Shown one piece after another: positions 8,106 through 17,002 of a stretch of 64,000 nucleotides of DNA. Location: NCBI RefSeq assembly GCF_900009265.2, contig NZ_LR735002.1:114584-178583 (forward strand), read 5' to 3'. The translations under genes were made by a program, and so were the position numbers. The notes under the pieces were generated by a model that did not search any database, was not told the origin of the DNA, and saw nothing but the letters and a program-made list of their open reading frames with translations. Each line of letters opens with the position of its first letter. The stretch's first letter is position 1. The DNA is from Planktothrix paucivesiculata PCC 9631. Lineage in GTDB: Bacteria; Cyanobacteriota; Cyanobacteriia; Cyanobacteriales; Microcoleaceae.

Positions 8106-9512
8106 TCAGCAATTTTGATAGATAATCCTTAAAATATTATCAATATCAGTTAAACTAAAATTATTGTCAATTAACCGTTGTTTGGCTGTATCTATATCTA
8201 ACGGTTGTTTTTTTGTTGAATTATTAATAATATCTAATTCAGTTTTTAAGTTTCTACGCTTCTTATATGTACCTGTATTCGTGGTTTCACTGTGTCCCAT
8301 TAAACGCGATCTGATAGTAGTATTAATCCCACACATCTCTAATAATTGATTGTATAAATGTCTGAAAGCATATTTTTGAGTTATCGGACAATTATAACTA
8401 TTCATACGTTTACTGAAGTTTAAATCAAAACCATTGGTTATAGTTTCGGGTTTACTATCTTTTTTAGGGTTATAAATCGGTAATAACGGATCACGTATTT
8501 TTAAATCATCCCAGAGGTATTTTAACGGTACTGGGTTAATGACTCTTAATCCTGTTTTAGTGCTAGTTCCAAAGTAAGTAAACTCACCGATTACCAAAGT
8601 ACACTCAGGGTTATTGATTTTATCAGTTATCGGGTGAACCGTTACATTATCTTTAGTGTATGATTTATCTAAATTTAAACTAGCTGCAATCTCAGAGGGT
8701 CGTAAACCGTATAGTACGCACATAGCAGAAACCCACAACCAAGATCGCTTAGGGAGTATCCGATCCTCTCTCTCTAATAATTCAATACTTTTATACGCTT
8801 CTTTATACCAGATCAAAAAATCATCTAAGCTGATAGATTGTTTTTCATTAAAAATTGTTTGCTGCGAATTAACGTTTTTAATCTGTTTAATTAATTTAGT
8901 ATTATTCGGGGTTAACTCAGCAATAGCTAACATTACCGACTTAACATCTTTATACGACTTAGTACCTACAATGAAACTATCCCAAACTGTTTTTATCTCA
9001 TCCCAAGTAGGGTAACTATCCCAAGCGGTAAACCGATGAAATACCACACCATAGACACGGTTAAAGCTACTCCAATCATTTACACCACCGGGCGTGTTTT
9101 GATCCTCCGTGCGTTGTCTACCAGTGTTTCTATGCTTACCTTTAAAATAGTTGTCTTTAATAATCTCGAATATTTGCTTGTAAGTTAGCCTATCACTCTC
9201 TAAAGTATTACTTTTAACCTTTATATTGTCGTCATACCAAGCCCAGAAGTCTGATGATGTATTGTAGCGTTTTAACGCTTCTGATACCTTATAGGCTTTA
9301 TCAAGTGCGTCCAGCAATCCCCTTCGAGTAAATTGTAAGGATAACCCTTTAGTTGTACGATTCCCGGTGTCAGGGTTAACGAATTGCAAAGATAGTGTTT
9401 TTCCGTTTTCTAGTTTAATCCTTACACCTTTGGGACATTGTTTCTGGGTACGCTTTAAATCTAGGAGCAAATCGGAATACTCATCATACACACCGCCAGA
9501 ATTGTCACTCAT
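8106..9512 (-). CDS. Tyrosine recombinase (integrase)
   Basis: A 468-residue protein. The C-terminal catalytic domain shows R271 (LRPSEIAA), a lysine in the beta-hairpin region (TSTKTGLR, about 319), R384 (YAFRHLYNQ), H407 (MGHSET) and the nucleophile Y416 (TGTYKKRR). The N-terminal half holds an arm/core-binding region (about residues 95-200) typical of phage and plasmid integrases. It would insert and excise the element that carries the primase-helicase and small genes. It is convergent with the primase gene and reads away from a tRNA-like segment at 9570-9617, a usual place for an attachment site. Confidence 0.92.
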   Translation of the reverse strand: MSDNSGGVYDEYSDLLLDLKRTQKQCPKGVRIKLENGKTLSLQFVNPDTGNRTTKGLSLQFTRRGLLDALDKAYKVSEALKRYNTSSDFWAWYDDNIKVKSNTLESDRLTYKQIFEIIKDNYFKGKHRNTGRQRTEDQNTPGGVNDWSSFNRVYGVVFHRFTAWDSYPTWDEIKTVWDSFIVGTKSYKDVKSVMLAIAELTPNNTKLIKQIKNVNSQQTIFNEKQSISLDDFLIWYKEAYKSIELLEREDRILPKRSWLWVSAMCVLYGLRPSEIAASLNLDKSYTKDNVTVHPITDKINNPECTLVIGEFTYFGTSTKTGLRVINPVPLKYLWDDLKIRDPLLPIYNPKKDSKPETITNGFDLNFSKRMNSYNCPITQKYAFRHLYNQLLEMCGINTTIRSRLMGHSETTNTGTYKKRRNLKTELDIINNSTKKQPLDIDTAKQRLIDNNFSLTDIDNILRIIYQNC

Positions 9513-9569
9513 TATTCACTCAATCCTTATATTCGGGTTAGGTATATTGAGTGATAGCGATCAACGACA

Positions 9570-9617
9570 GAATCAGTGTTGTAGGCTGTACCTAGGGTTC
9601 GAGTCCCTCCATACTCG
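9570..9617 (+). other. tRNA-3'-end-like segment, candidate attachment site
   Basis: AGGG-TTCGAGT-CCCT at 9594-9608 has the form of a tRNA T-arm and is followed by a possible acceptor strand CATACTC at about 9610-9616. The preceding bases GTTGTAG could form a weak anticodon-like loop, but no convincing D-arm or 5' acceptor is present. It sits 58 nt beyond the integrase start codon. Tyrosine integrases often use tRNA 3' ends, so this is a candidate attR/attL remnant. GAATCAGTGTT at 9570-9580 also occurs at 42-52. Low confidence. Confidence 0.3.
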
Positions 9618-9650
9618 TTACAAGGAAAGTGTTATTAAAATGGGTGGGCC

Positions 9651-9878
9651 TCAACCCAGAAAAGTTTGTTCAGTAACGCCAAAGCGAAAGTTGTTACCAC
9701 TAATATTAAACACGGTATATGGTCTAACATAATCAGCCGTAGGAAAAATAGAGATTAAATTAGGGAAAGAATCAAAATCGTTTTCTGTGATTAAAACTAC
9801 CCATCTTTCTAAGGAAGCTTTCGCATTAGGGTGTTTTCGGATGAATTTGGCTATTTTCCTTTGTCCGATCAAAAACAT
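9651..9878 (-). pseudogene. higB toxin gene fragment truncated at the element border
   Basis: Residues 1-63 match the HigB-type mRNA interferase pattern (IAKFIRKHPNAKASLERWV, then FPTADYV, then VFNISGNNFR). In HigB the motif is followed by roughly 30 more residues that complete the RelE fold. Here homology stops just after the NNFR codons (about 9684) and a short unrelated tail leads to a stop. No HigA gene follows on the minus strand; the integrative element begins there instead. I infer that an insertion or rearrangement cut higB near 9684 and removed or displaced its 3' end and the antitoxin. Confidence 0.7.
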
Positions 9879-9947
9879 TTAGCTTCTTTGATTTTTTCCT
9901 TAAACTCATTTCAATATTATTGATAGTTTATACCGCCACCCTTCTAC

Positions 9948-10031
9948 CCCTCTTTTGTTTGGGCGATATGGGGGAAATGACACCCTTGCAAACAATTAAT
10001 CAAGGTTGTCCTTTCCTACTACAAAAGAGGG
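9948..10031. terminator. Long-range 11-bp inverted repeat downstream of ccmK4
   Basis: CCCTCTTTTGT at 9948-9958 and its exact complement at 10021-10031 are separated by 62 nt. On the minus strand the second arm begins 19 nt after the ccmK4 stop. It may form a 3' structure that ends or protects the ccmK3-ccmK4 transcript (inference). Confidence 0.45.
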
Positions 10032-10049
10032 TTAATATCAATAAATGAA

Positions 10050-10394
10050 TTAACGACCTCTGGGTAAAGTAAACCCTTCCGCCGCAGCCCGATATTCCTC
10101 AACATCTTCATTAAAATCAATCGGTAAAACAGCGACCACATTTTCATGGGGACGGGGAATAATCACCCAGGTTTCTAATGCCGCACCATAGGCTTTATCG
10201 ACGGCTGCAATTCCGGCATCCATGGCGGTTTTTACTTCGGAAACATCGCCCCGAATCATAATTGTAAACCGTGCACTTCCTGCCCGAATATAGCCCACCA
10301 AGGTCACTCGACCCGCCTTCACCATTGCATCGGCGGCGGCTAAAACCCCAGGAAATCCTTTCGTTTCTAACGCTCCAACTGCTTGTTCTGCCAT
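10050..10394 (-). CDS. ccmK4: Carboxysome shell protein CcmK4
   Basis: A 114-residue BMC-domain protein that forms hexameric tiles of the beta-carboxysome shell. Nearly the whole length is the BMC fold (ALETKGFPGVLAAADAMVKA through WVIIPRPHENV). The pore loop reads R37-A-G-S40 rather than the K-I-G-S of CcmK1/K2, a hallmark of the CcmK4 branch, and the C-terminal tail is longer than in CcmK3. It lies 71 nt downstream of ccmK3 in the same direction with its own TTAGGAGA ribosome-binding site. In studied cyanobacteria CcmK3 and CcmK4 make mixed hexamers that tune shell permeability. The pair stands apart from the main ccm operon. Confidence 0.95.
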   Translation of the reverse strand: MAEQAVGALETKGFPGVLAAADAMVKAGRVTLVGYIRAGSARFTIMIRGDVSEVKTAMDAGIAAVDKAYGAALETWVIIPRPHENVVAVLPIDFNEDVEEYRAAAEGFTLPRGR

Positions 10395-10465
10395 TGAATT
10401 TCTCCTAAATTAACTAGACTTTAAAAGTGTGGAAATTGAATATTTTTCGCAAAATAGAAATTATC

Positions 10466-10774
10466 TTAAGTGCGAAAACGTTCACTCAGTTCTGTGTAGC
10501 CAATAGACATAACATCTACAATGTTCTCAGGGGGGTTGGGAACAACGTAGTAAGTAATCACTGAACAGCCAAACGTCTTTTCTGCCGCTTCAACACCAGC
10601 TTTTACAGCAGGAACCACCTCCGATGTTGGGCCACGAACTGCTACTATAAACTCACCCCGTTCTGCTAAATCATAGTAAACCAGGGTAACTCGCGCAGCC
10701 TTGACCATCGCATCTGCTGCGGCTAAAATCCCCGGAAAACCCAGGGCTTGTATGACACCCACTGCCTCTGGCAT
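10466..10774 (-). CDS. ccmK3: Carboxysome shell protein CcmK3
   Basis: A 102-residue BMC-domain shell protein (VIQALGFPGILAAADAMVKAARVTLV). The pore region reads YYDLAERGEFIV, lacking the usual K/R-x-G-S loop and carrying acidic residues, as is characteristic of CcmK3. CcmK3 is thought not to form stable homohexamers and to need CcmK4 as a partner. It is the first gene of the ccmK3-ccmK4 pair, with AGGAGA just before the ATG. An IS5-type element has inserted about 125 bp upstream, close enough to affect its promoter. Confidence 0.95.
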   Translation of the reverse strand: MPEAVGVIQALGFPGILAAADAMVKAARVTLVYYDLAERGEFIVAVRGPTSEVVPAVKAGVEAAEKTFGCSVITYYVVPNPPENIVDVMSIGYTELSERFRT

Positions 10775-10899
10775 TGAAGTCTCCTAGTAAAAACGAAACC
10801 GATCAAGATCATTGTACGACTCAATGGCACGTCAAGATAGGTTTACTGTTGTTAGCTATCCGGGGGCTATTGAGCGTAAAATGGATATTATGAAGTAAT

Positions 10900-11907
10900 A
10901 GACATCTCCGAAAATCCTCAAACGCCCTCTATCGCTACTTTTTGAGCCTCTAGCACTCCTGTGCCGGGTTCTCCTAAAGTAACGGATTCATAGGCTTTTT
11001 CAGTTACATTAATAATAATTAATGAATTTTATTTCTGATATTCAATCATTTTTCAAAAGTATTCTGGGCAATTCTTAGATGATAATACAATCGCTCCTAT
11101 TCGCCATCTTATTAGTCCACATACTGTCAAGATTACTGCTTCATAATTTTGGCTCTTTAACCGAAATCTTTCGGAAGCAACTCGATAAATTTTTATCAGT
11201 CTTATTAAATGTTCGACTACAATCCTTTGTTTGGCTTTTAACCGATTTTCTTCTCGATGTTCAAGGGATATTTCTTGATTCCTCGGTTTCTTATGTGGTG
11301 TATTAATTGCTGTTTCCCCTACATAAGCTTTATCCCCCCTGTATTTTTGATGATTCCCCAATTCCTCCCTTCTTTCTCTCCACAATTTCAGATCGCTTGT
11401 TGCTCCGGTATAACCCACAGCTACATCCACTATTTCTTTCCCGCTCGGCATGACAATGACTTGATTTTTAAACGTATGTGTTTTTTTCTTTCCTGAGTAA
11501 TATTTTTTCTGCTCTTCGTTGTCTATTGGTCTTTGCATGGGCTGTTCATAGCTATCTACTATTAACTCAAATTCCAGCAGAATTTCTTCTACCCACTCCC
11601 AATCACTCTCGTTTTTTTTTACTTGCTCAACTAAACTGGCTGGCAGTAATTCTCTGAAGATTTTTATCCAGTTATGGAAAATATCATTCGCTGTTGATTC
11701 ACTCACTTCAAACTGTAACCCTAACATTTGAAATGTGGGCATCTGATGCAGATAAATTAGAGTTAGTAAGATTTGTTCATCGACAATAGCCTTTTTGTTT
11801 GCTGGGGATTCTTGTCCAGATAGCCTCTTAATTTAGTCATCTCTCCTTGGGGTAAAATCTAATTTTACCATCAAGTATCCCTCCCCATTTTTATTTCGGA
11901 GATGTCT
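10900..11907 (-). mobile_element. IS5-family element, complete ends, defective transposase
   Basis: 1008 bp bounded by AGACATCTCCGAAA at 10900 and its complement ending at 11907. AAT lies on both sides (10897-10899 and 11908-11910) and may be the 3-bp target duplication. The transposase carries a frame disruption near its start. The element lies between the ccmK3 promoter region and a Uma2-type gene whose first codons it abuts. Confidence 0.85.
11053..11840 (-). pseudogene. IS5-family (DDE_Tnp_4) transposase with 5' frameshift
   Basis: The long frame 11053-11742 encodes 229 residues with the DDE_Tnp_4 core: ELIVDSYEQPMQRP (first Asp), GYTGATSDLKLWRERRE, GDKAYVGE (second Asp) and RIVVEHLIRLIK (Glu). 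The same frame continues upstream as KRLSGQESPANKKAIVDEQI, the HTH_Tnp_4 start, but the natural start ATG at 11838-11840, which has AAGGAGAG in front, is one base out of frame with it. Adding one A near 11829 restores MTKLKRLSGQ. The gene is probably inactivated by this single-base loss, unless frameshifting or an internal start rescues it. Confidence 0.75.
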
Positions 11908-12175
11908 AATGATCAATTGAATATGACTCAAGCTCAAGTAAGATTTCAAAATTTTGAAGACTACTTATCTTTTGATGATGGTACAGAAAACTTGTATGAA
12001 CTATTCAATGGAGAATTAATTCAAGTGCCTCCCGAGTCGGGAAAAAATGTTGCAATTGCTGGATTTTTGTTTGTACAATTTGCCTTGCTAATCGGTCATT
12101 TAAGAGTCAGAGGACAGGGTTTAGAACTAGAAGTCAGAGGAGAACCAAAAAACCGCTATCCAGACCTAACAATTA

Positions 12176-13455
12176 CAGGACTTACGCAGTGACGCTATAT
12201 GTAGCGTACTAAGGAGTTAGCGATCGCTAACCCAAAAGAAATCTGGAAACGGAGAATAAGGAATGTTAAAATAGCATCAGAATCTATGCCCAAAAATATG
12301 AGCATCAATTATCTATACTATTGCCAATATCTCCTGAGTAGCCAAATCAATTATACTCTAACCAACTTCGCTGAACATATTCAAGAGTTTAGCCATGATA
12401 CAATTAATCGTTACTTGAATTCAGAAAACTTAACACCCGAAGTGATTTGGGAAAAAGTGCATTCAGAACTTCAGAGCCATCCCGAAGCTTGTTTAGTTTT
12501 TGATGATACGGTACTCGACAAAAGATTTTCCTCGAAAATTGAACTTGTCCGCCGTCAATATAGCGGCAATGAACATCGAGTGATTCGAGGAATTGGTTTA
12601 ATAAGCTGTATTTATGTAAATCCTGAAACCGGATCCTATTCAGTGATTGATTATCGAATTTACGATCCAGATGGGGATGGTCACACCAAGCTAGATCATG
12701 TAGCAGATATGCTGAATGATGTCGTCTTTAAAAAAAAGATTCCTGTAGCGAAAGTGCTTATGGATAGTTGGTACGCAGCCCAAAAGCTAATGGCTTTGAT
12801 TGATAATTTAGGGAAAATTTATTATGTTCCGCTCAAAAAAAACCGGCTGGTTGATGATACAGGAGGTCAAAAAAAATATCAGCCTATTGAACAGTTAATT
12901 TGGTCTGAAATTGAAGAAAAACAGGGAAAGCTAATCAAAATAAATAAATTCCCTAGAGATAAAAAAGTTAAACTATTTCGGGTAACTGTTTCTGCCAACA
13001 GAACGGAATATGTAGCTACAAATGATTTAAATCAGTCTTCAATAGATGAAGTCATCTCTCAATGTAAACTGCGATGGAAAATTGAGGAATTTCACCGAGA
13101 AATTAAACAATTAACGGGGATAGAATCTTGCCAATGCCGTAAAGCGAGTATTCAAAAAAACCACATTGCTTGCGCTTTATTAGTTTGGGTTTTTCTGACT
13201 CGTATGGCTAAGAAAGTTTCTCAAACTGTCTATCAGTTAAAAGCTAGTTTGTTAGCAGATTACCTGAGCCAAGAGCTTAAACATCCCTCTCTCAAGCTTT
13301 CTTTTATTTAGTTTACTTATCAATTCAAACACAGATTAATTCTCTTTTTATAAGCGCGCTCGCGTAGCGTGCCGGACGCATATCGCCCTTCTGTCTGAAT
13401 CAAGCGATCGCCTGATCCTGAATGCGCTATATATAGCGTCCTTGCGTAAGTCCTG
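12176..13455 (+). mobile_element. IS701-type insertion sequence, complete
   Basis: 1280 bp with terminal repeats CAGGACTTACGCA at both ends, each followed inward by a small palindrome (CGCTATATGTAGCG at the left, CGCTATATATAGCG at the right). It is flanked by AATTA at 12171-12175 and 13456-13460, a 5-bp target duplication. The transposase frame is open. The same ends are found in the miniature elements at 50386-50610, so this copy could mobilise them. Confidence 0.92.
12286..13311 (+). CDS. IS701-family transposase
   Basis: A 341-residue DDE transposase. CLVFDDTVLDK (about residues 70-80) holds the first catalytic Asp and is characteristic of the family in cyanobacteria. VLMDSWYAA (about 160) holds the second, and LRWKIEEFHREIKQLTG (about 265) the catalytic Glu. 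The length agrees with the family and there is no internal stop. The start is taken at the ATG at 12286; a second in-frame ATG four codons later is possible. Family assignment by memory of cyanobacterial IS701 proteins; DDE chemistry is clear. Confidence 0.88.
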   Translation: MPKNMSINYLYYCQYLLSSQINYTLTNFAEHIQEFSHDTINRYLNSENLTPEVIWEKVHSELQSHPEACLVFDDTVLDKRFSSKIELVRRQYSGNEHRVIRGIGLISCIYVNPETGSYSVIDYRIYDPDGDGHTKLDHVADMLNDVVFKKKIPVAKVLMDSWYAAQKLMALIDNLGKIYYVPLKKNRLVDDTGGQKKYQPIEQLIWSEIEEKQGKLIKINKFPRDKKVKLFRVTVSANRTEYVATNDLNQSSIDEVISQCKLRWKIEEFHREIKQLTGIESCQCRKASIQKNHIACALLVWVFLTRMAKKVSQTVYQLKASLLADYLSQELKHPSLKLSFI

Positions 13456-13853
13456 AATTATCCGAGAGGAACATATCGAACAATTAGAAAAGCGCAATAC
13501 ATTACGTTTTTTTATGGCTCCTCCTTTAGTTGTTATGGAAGTAGTTAGTCCTGGGGAATTACAAAGAGATAGAGATTATATTGCCAAAAGAATGCAATAC
13601 CAAGATCGAGGAATTCCTGAATATTGGATTATTGATCCACAATTACAAACCGTATTAGTATTAAAATTGGTCAATAATTTTTATACGGAAATCGGCACAT
13701 TTCAAGGAAGCGATCGCATTTTTTCCTCACAATTCACCAACATCAACCTAACCGCCGACCAAATCTTTATTGCTAGTTATCAATAAAAAAATAGACGGTA
13801 ATATTAACAACCATCTATAACTCTTTAATACCCCTTAGTGCCTTTGTGGTTGA

Positions 13854-14906
13854 TTAACTCATAGAGAATTGTTTCAATTCCCCGGGAATAACCGCCCCTT
13901 TTTCTGTTATAATAGCGGTAATTAATTCCGCCGGAGTCACATCAAAAGCCGGATTAAAAAATTCCACTCCTTCGGGACAAATTCGAGTAGTTCCTACCTG
14001 ATAAAGTTCCGTAGGATCTCGTTCTTCAATCGGAATTTCATCCCCGGTTGCTAATTTAAAATCAACCGTTGATAAGGGTGCAGCTACAAAGAAAGGAACG
14101 TGGTGGGCTTTAGCCACAATTGCTAAACTATAGGTTCCAATTTTATTCGCCGCATCGCCATTAGCTGTAATTCGATCAGCCCCCACAATAACGGCATGAA
14201 TTAACCCCTGTTTCATACAATGGGCTGCCATATTATCGGAAATTAATGTTACTGGAATTTGATCTTGTACACACTCCCAAGTGGTTAATTTAGCTCCTTG
14301 TAACCGGGGGCGAGTTTCATCAGCATACACTCGATTTAACCGTCCTGAATTCCATGCTGAACGAATCACCCCTAAAGCGGTTCCATATCCTCCCGTGGCT
14401 AAAGAACCCGTGTTACAATGGGTAAGAATATTTAGTTTTTCTGGGGTTTTAGGTAATACAATTAAACCCGCTTCTCCAATAGCAAAACAGGTTTTAATAT
14501 CGTCTTCCCGAATCGTATTTGCTTTTTGTAATAAAGCTGTTTTAATCTCCTCAATTGTGCCGGGGGTTTCGGTTGCGGTTTGCAACATTTGATCAATTGC
14601 CCAAAATAAATTGACCGCCGTGGGACGGGTTGCCCGTAGGACTTGGGCTATGGTTTCTAGTTGGTTAAAAAATTCCTGACGGTCTGAAGTTTGAATCTCC
14701 CTTGCCCCTAAATATAACCCATAGGCGGCGGCGATCCCAATGGCGGGAGCCCCCCGAACAATCATGGTTTTAATGGCTTCTGCCATTTGTTGATAGGTGG
14801 TAATTTCTACCCGGGTATATTCATCGGGCAGACGGGTTTGGTCGATGAGGGAAGCGCGATCGCTTTCCCAAATAATCGGATAAACTTGAGTTAGAGTTGA
14901 GGTCAT
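13854..14906 (-). CDS. mtnA: Methylthioribose-1-phosphate isomerase
   Basis: A 350-residue enzyme of the methionine salvage pathway that converts 5-methylthioribose 1-phosphate to 5-methylthioribulose 1-phosphate in the cytosol. The sequence shows the eIF2B-like fold signature: R51-GAPAIG (51-57), the catalytic cysteine in [12 protein letters not shown] (C164), DETRPRLQG (196-204) and the catalytic aspartate in [11 protein letters not shown] (D244). Length and motifs are typical. It ends 67 bp after the split Uma2 gene, to which it is convergent, and appears to be transcribed alone. Confidence 0.96.
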   Translation of the reverse strand: MTSTLTQVYPIIWESDRASLIDQTRLPDEYTRVEITTYQQMAEAIKTMIVRGAPAIGIAAAYGLYLGAREIQTSDRQEFFNQLETIAQVLRATRPTAVNLFWAIDQMLQTATETPGTIEEIKTALLQKANTIREDDIKTCFAIGEAGLIVLPKTPEKLNILTHCNTGSLATGGYGTALGVIRSAWNSGRLNRVYADETRPRLQGAKLTTWECVQDQIPVTLISDNMAAHCMKQGLIHAVIVGADRITANGDAANKIGTYSLAIVAKAHHVPFFVAAPLSTVDFKLATGDEIPIEERDPTELYQVGTTRICPEGVEFFNPAFDVTPAELITAIITEKGAVIPGELKQFSMS

Positions 14907-14994
14907 TTTTAGAGTTAAAGTTGATAGTAGAATATTGTTGCCAGTTATTTAATTATAAGTCTAAATTGAGCTTTAATAATGTAAAACTGACTCG

Positions 14995-15612
14995 TTAATT
15001 TTGTGTTTGTAATAGCTGTGATGCCCTCAAAGGAGAGGGCTGATTATAGTCTGATAAGAAGGCGGAATTTATGACCATATCCCCTGTAAAAATAGCCTGT
15101 TCATAGAGTCCCGTTACTAAACTAAATACGGTAATCTGTTGTTGGATGGGGTCAATAATCCAATATTCAGGAATTCCTCGGGCTTGATATTGTGATCGTT
15201 TATAACGATAGTCTCGCTGTTGATTTTCCTGACCAGGACTGACAACCTCCACCACCATTTGAGGGGGTGGCATATCTAGGGTAATTAAGGAGCGACTTGC
15301 CCCCTCCATCATCTGTACTAAGGTTTCTGTTAATACCATTAAATCAGGAATTCGTACCGTAGTTCGACTTCCCATCATGACCAATTCAGTTTTTAGGGTT
15401 AACCGAGAAAAGGAAACACCTAATTGCAGAAAATAGGCAAACAAAAAACAAGCAATACGTCGATTAATTTCGCTTTCAGTCGGCATTAATAGAAGTCTCC
15501 CATCCTCTAGCTCATAACCAGCATCGGTATCCTGATCATAATTGAGAAACTCCTGCAAGGACATGATTTTTTCAGTCGTTGCATGGGTCATCCTGGCTTG
15601 TCCTCCCATCAA
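14995..15612 (-). CDS. Uma2-family (DUF820) protein
   Basis: A 205-residue intact relative of the split gene at 11926-13786. It shows MSLQEFLNYDQDTDAGYELE, then RIPDLMVLTE, then PPQMVVEVVSPGQ (the PD-(D/E)xK core) and GIPEYWIIDPIQQQ. The true start may be the Met at residue 8 (MTHATTEK, start base 15591). The fold is nuclease-like, but no activity is established for most cyanobacterial members, which are often transposon-associated. It is on the same strand as mtnA and 89 bp upstream of it. Confidence 0.9.
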   Translation of the reverse strand: MMGGQARMTHATTEKIMSLQEFLNYDQDTDAGYELEDGRLLLMPTESEINRRIACFLFAYFLQLGVSFSRLTLKTELVMMGSRTTVRIPDLMVLTETLVQMMEGASRSLITLDMPPPQMVVEVVSPGQENQQRDYRYKRSQYQARGIPEYWIIDPIQQQITVFSLVTGLYEQAIFTGDMVINSAFLSDYNQPSPLRASQLLQTQN

Positions 15613-15670
15613 CCTATCGGGTGATCTTGATCTATTATAATCAAAATTAATCCCATAATCCCAAACAAAA

Positions 15671-16897
15671 TTAGGTTAAATTGAGTTTAAGTTTTAATCT
15701 TGTCCAAATCTTACTAATTTTATACCGCAAATATTTGAACCCGGCTTTATATAATCGTTTAAAATCATAGTCAAATAAAATAGCCATTATATCTTCTGAA
15801 GATAAATCCTTCAGATAATAGACTCCCTTATCAATAGATTGATCACTATATTTTAAATATTTACTCAAACCCATTTGTTCTGACCAGTTCCAAGTTTGAG
15901 TATAGGTTTGTTTGATTTCTTGACGGTATCCGGCAAAATTAGTTATTTTTCCCGATAGATAATCTTGAATATATCCGGCAGCAATATTTGCATTTTGCAT
16001 TCCGTGACGAATACCCTCTCCGCCTAACATATTCACCATAGAAACCGCGTCCCCAATGGCAATAATATTATCCTGATAATAAATATCTTCTAAACCACTA
16101 GAATATTTTAACATTCCCCCATGATGATTAATAATTTTATAGGGAATTTCTGTTAAATAATCCGTTAATAATAATTCCACATAGGAACGTAAAGTCTGAG
16201 TTTGATTGACCCATTCATGGGAACGATTTAATTGAGCAGACCCCACTTTTAAGCGATTATTTCCCATGGGAAAAATCCAAGAATATCCCCTGGGCATCCA
16301 ACGATGACCTAAAAAGAAAATTAGATCTTGAGAATAGTTTTGATAATCCGTTTCTGAAAGTTCAATTAAATATTCAATTCCTGTTCCCGTTAAATAATTA
16401 GGTTGGGGTGCTTTTTTAGTATACATCACCGCCCGAGTCGGCCCGGTTGCATCTACTAAAACTTGAGTTTCTACTAAAATAATTTCCCCGGTAGACCGTT
16501 GTTTTAATTCAACCATTGTATTTTGATTCTCTTTAAAATGCCTAAGATAGCGATATCCCATCCAAACCTCGCCGCCATGGGTAGTAACTTCTGTGGCTAA
16601 AAATTCCCGTAATTTGGTAAAATCAAGAACAGCCCCCAAAGGTGTTGGAGACTGCCATTTTTGATGAACATTGGTAGTAATAATCACTAAATTTTGCCAA
16701 AAACTCCCGACCACAGTTTCCGGTAAATGGAAGTTTTCCAAAGTTTCTAACGGTGTAGCGGCACTGGAAAAATCATTTTTAGAAAAAGTTTCATGTTGTT
16801 CGACTAATAATACTTGCTGACCCGCCTGGGTGAGTTTTCTTGCACATTGACCTCCGGCTGGCCCCGCACCAATAATCACAACATCGAAACGTTTCAT
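15671..16897 (-). CDS. FAD-dependent oxidoreductase, geranylgeranyl-reductase family
   Basis: A 408-residue flavoprotein. The N-terminus has the dinucleotide-binding motif VVIIGAGPAGGQCARKL (GxGxxG at 10-15) followed by VLLVEQHE, where the acidic residue binds the ribose. Further in are VDATGPTRAV (about 150) and the FAD-binding AIGDAVSMVNMLGGEGIRHG (about 290). Such proteins reduce isoprenoid chains or similar lipids. This one is not ChlP itself as far as I can judge, because ChlP differs at the N-terminus, and its substrate is unknown. The C-terminal 70 residues are basic and may contact the membrane. Confidence 0.85.
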   Translation of the reverse strand: MKRFDVVIIGAGPAGGQCARKLTQAGQQVLLVEQHETFSKNDFSSAATPLETLENFHLPETVVGSFWQNLVIITTNVHQKWQSPTPLGAVLDFTKLREFLATEVTTHGGEVWMGYRYLRHFKENQNTMVELKQRSTGEIILVETQVLVDATGPTRAVMYTKKAPQPNYLTGTGIEYLIELSETDYQNYSQDLIFFLGHRWMPRGYSWIFPMGNNRLKVGSAQLNRSHEWVNQTQTLRSYVELLLTDYLTEIPYKIINHHGGMLKYSSGLEDIYYQDNIIAIGDAVSMVNMLGGEGIRHGMQNANIAAGYIQDYLSGKITNFAGYRQEIKQTYTQTWNWSEQMGLSKYLKYSDQSIDKGVYYLKDLSSEDIMAILFDYDFKRLYKAGFKYLRYKISKIWTRLKLKLNLT

Positions 16898-17002
16898 CGG
16901 AATAAAATCTCAAGTTTAAAGAGCTATTATAGTTTAACAAATTACTGTTAATTTGATCCGATGATTGGGGGTAGATGCCCAGAGGTCAATATTTTGCCCC
17001 GT

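Larger units (their letters stand above)
11926..13786 (+). pseudogene. Uma2-family (DUF820) gene split by an IS701-type element
   Basis: The left part (11926-12175) encodes MTQAQVRFQNFEDYLSF through YPDLTI; the right part (13456-13786) encodes REEHIEQLEKRNTLRFFMAP, then VVMEVVSPGE and GIPEYWIIDPQ, ending at 13786. Deleting 12176-13455 and one AATTA duplication joins them in frame (YPDLTIIREEHIE). Together they give a complete Uma2-type PD-(D/E)xK-fold protein of about 190 residues with the usual EVVSPG and EYWIIDP motifs. Uma2 proteins are abundant in cyanobacteria and their function is unsettled. The start is uncertain because the IS5-type element ends just upstream. Confidence 0.88.

Noticed and set aside
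9541..9617. A complete tRNA gene
   Set aside because: Only a T-arm and a doubtful acceptor strand are visible; no D-arm or 5' acceptor fits, so it is reported only as an attachment candidate.
11079..11496. Plus-strand open frames over the IS5-type transposase
   Set aside because: They are antisense to the recognisable DDE domain and encode hydrophobic low-complexity sequence.
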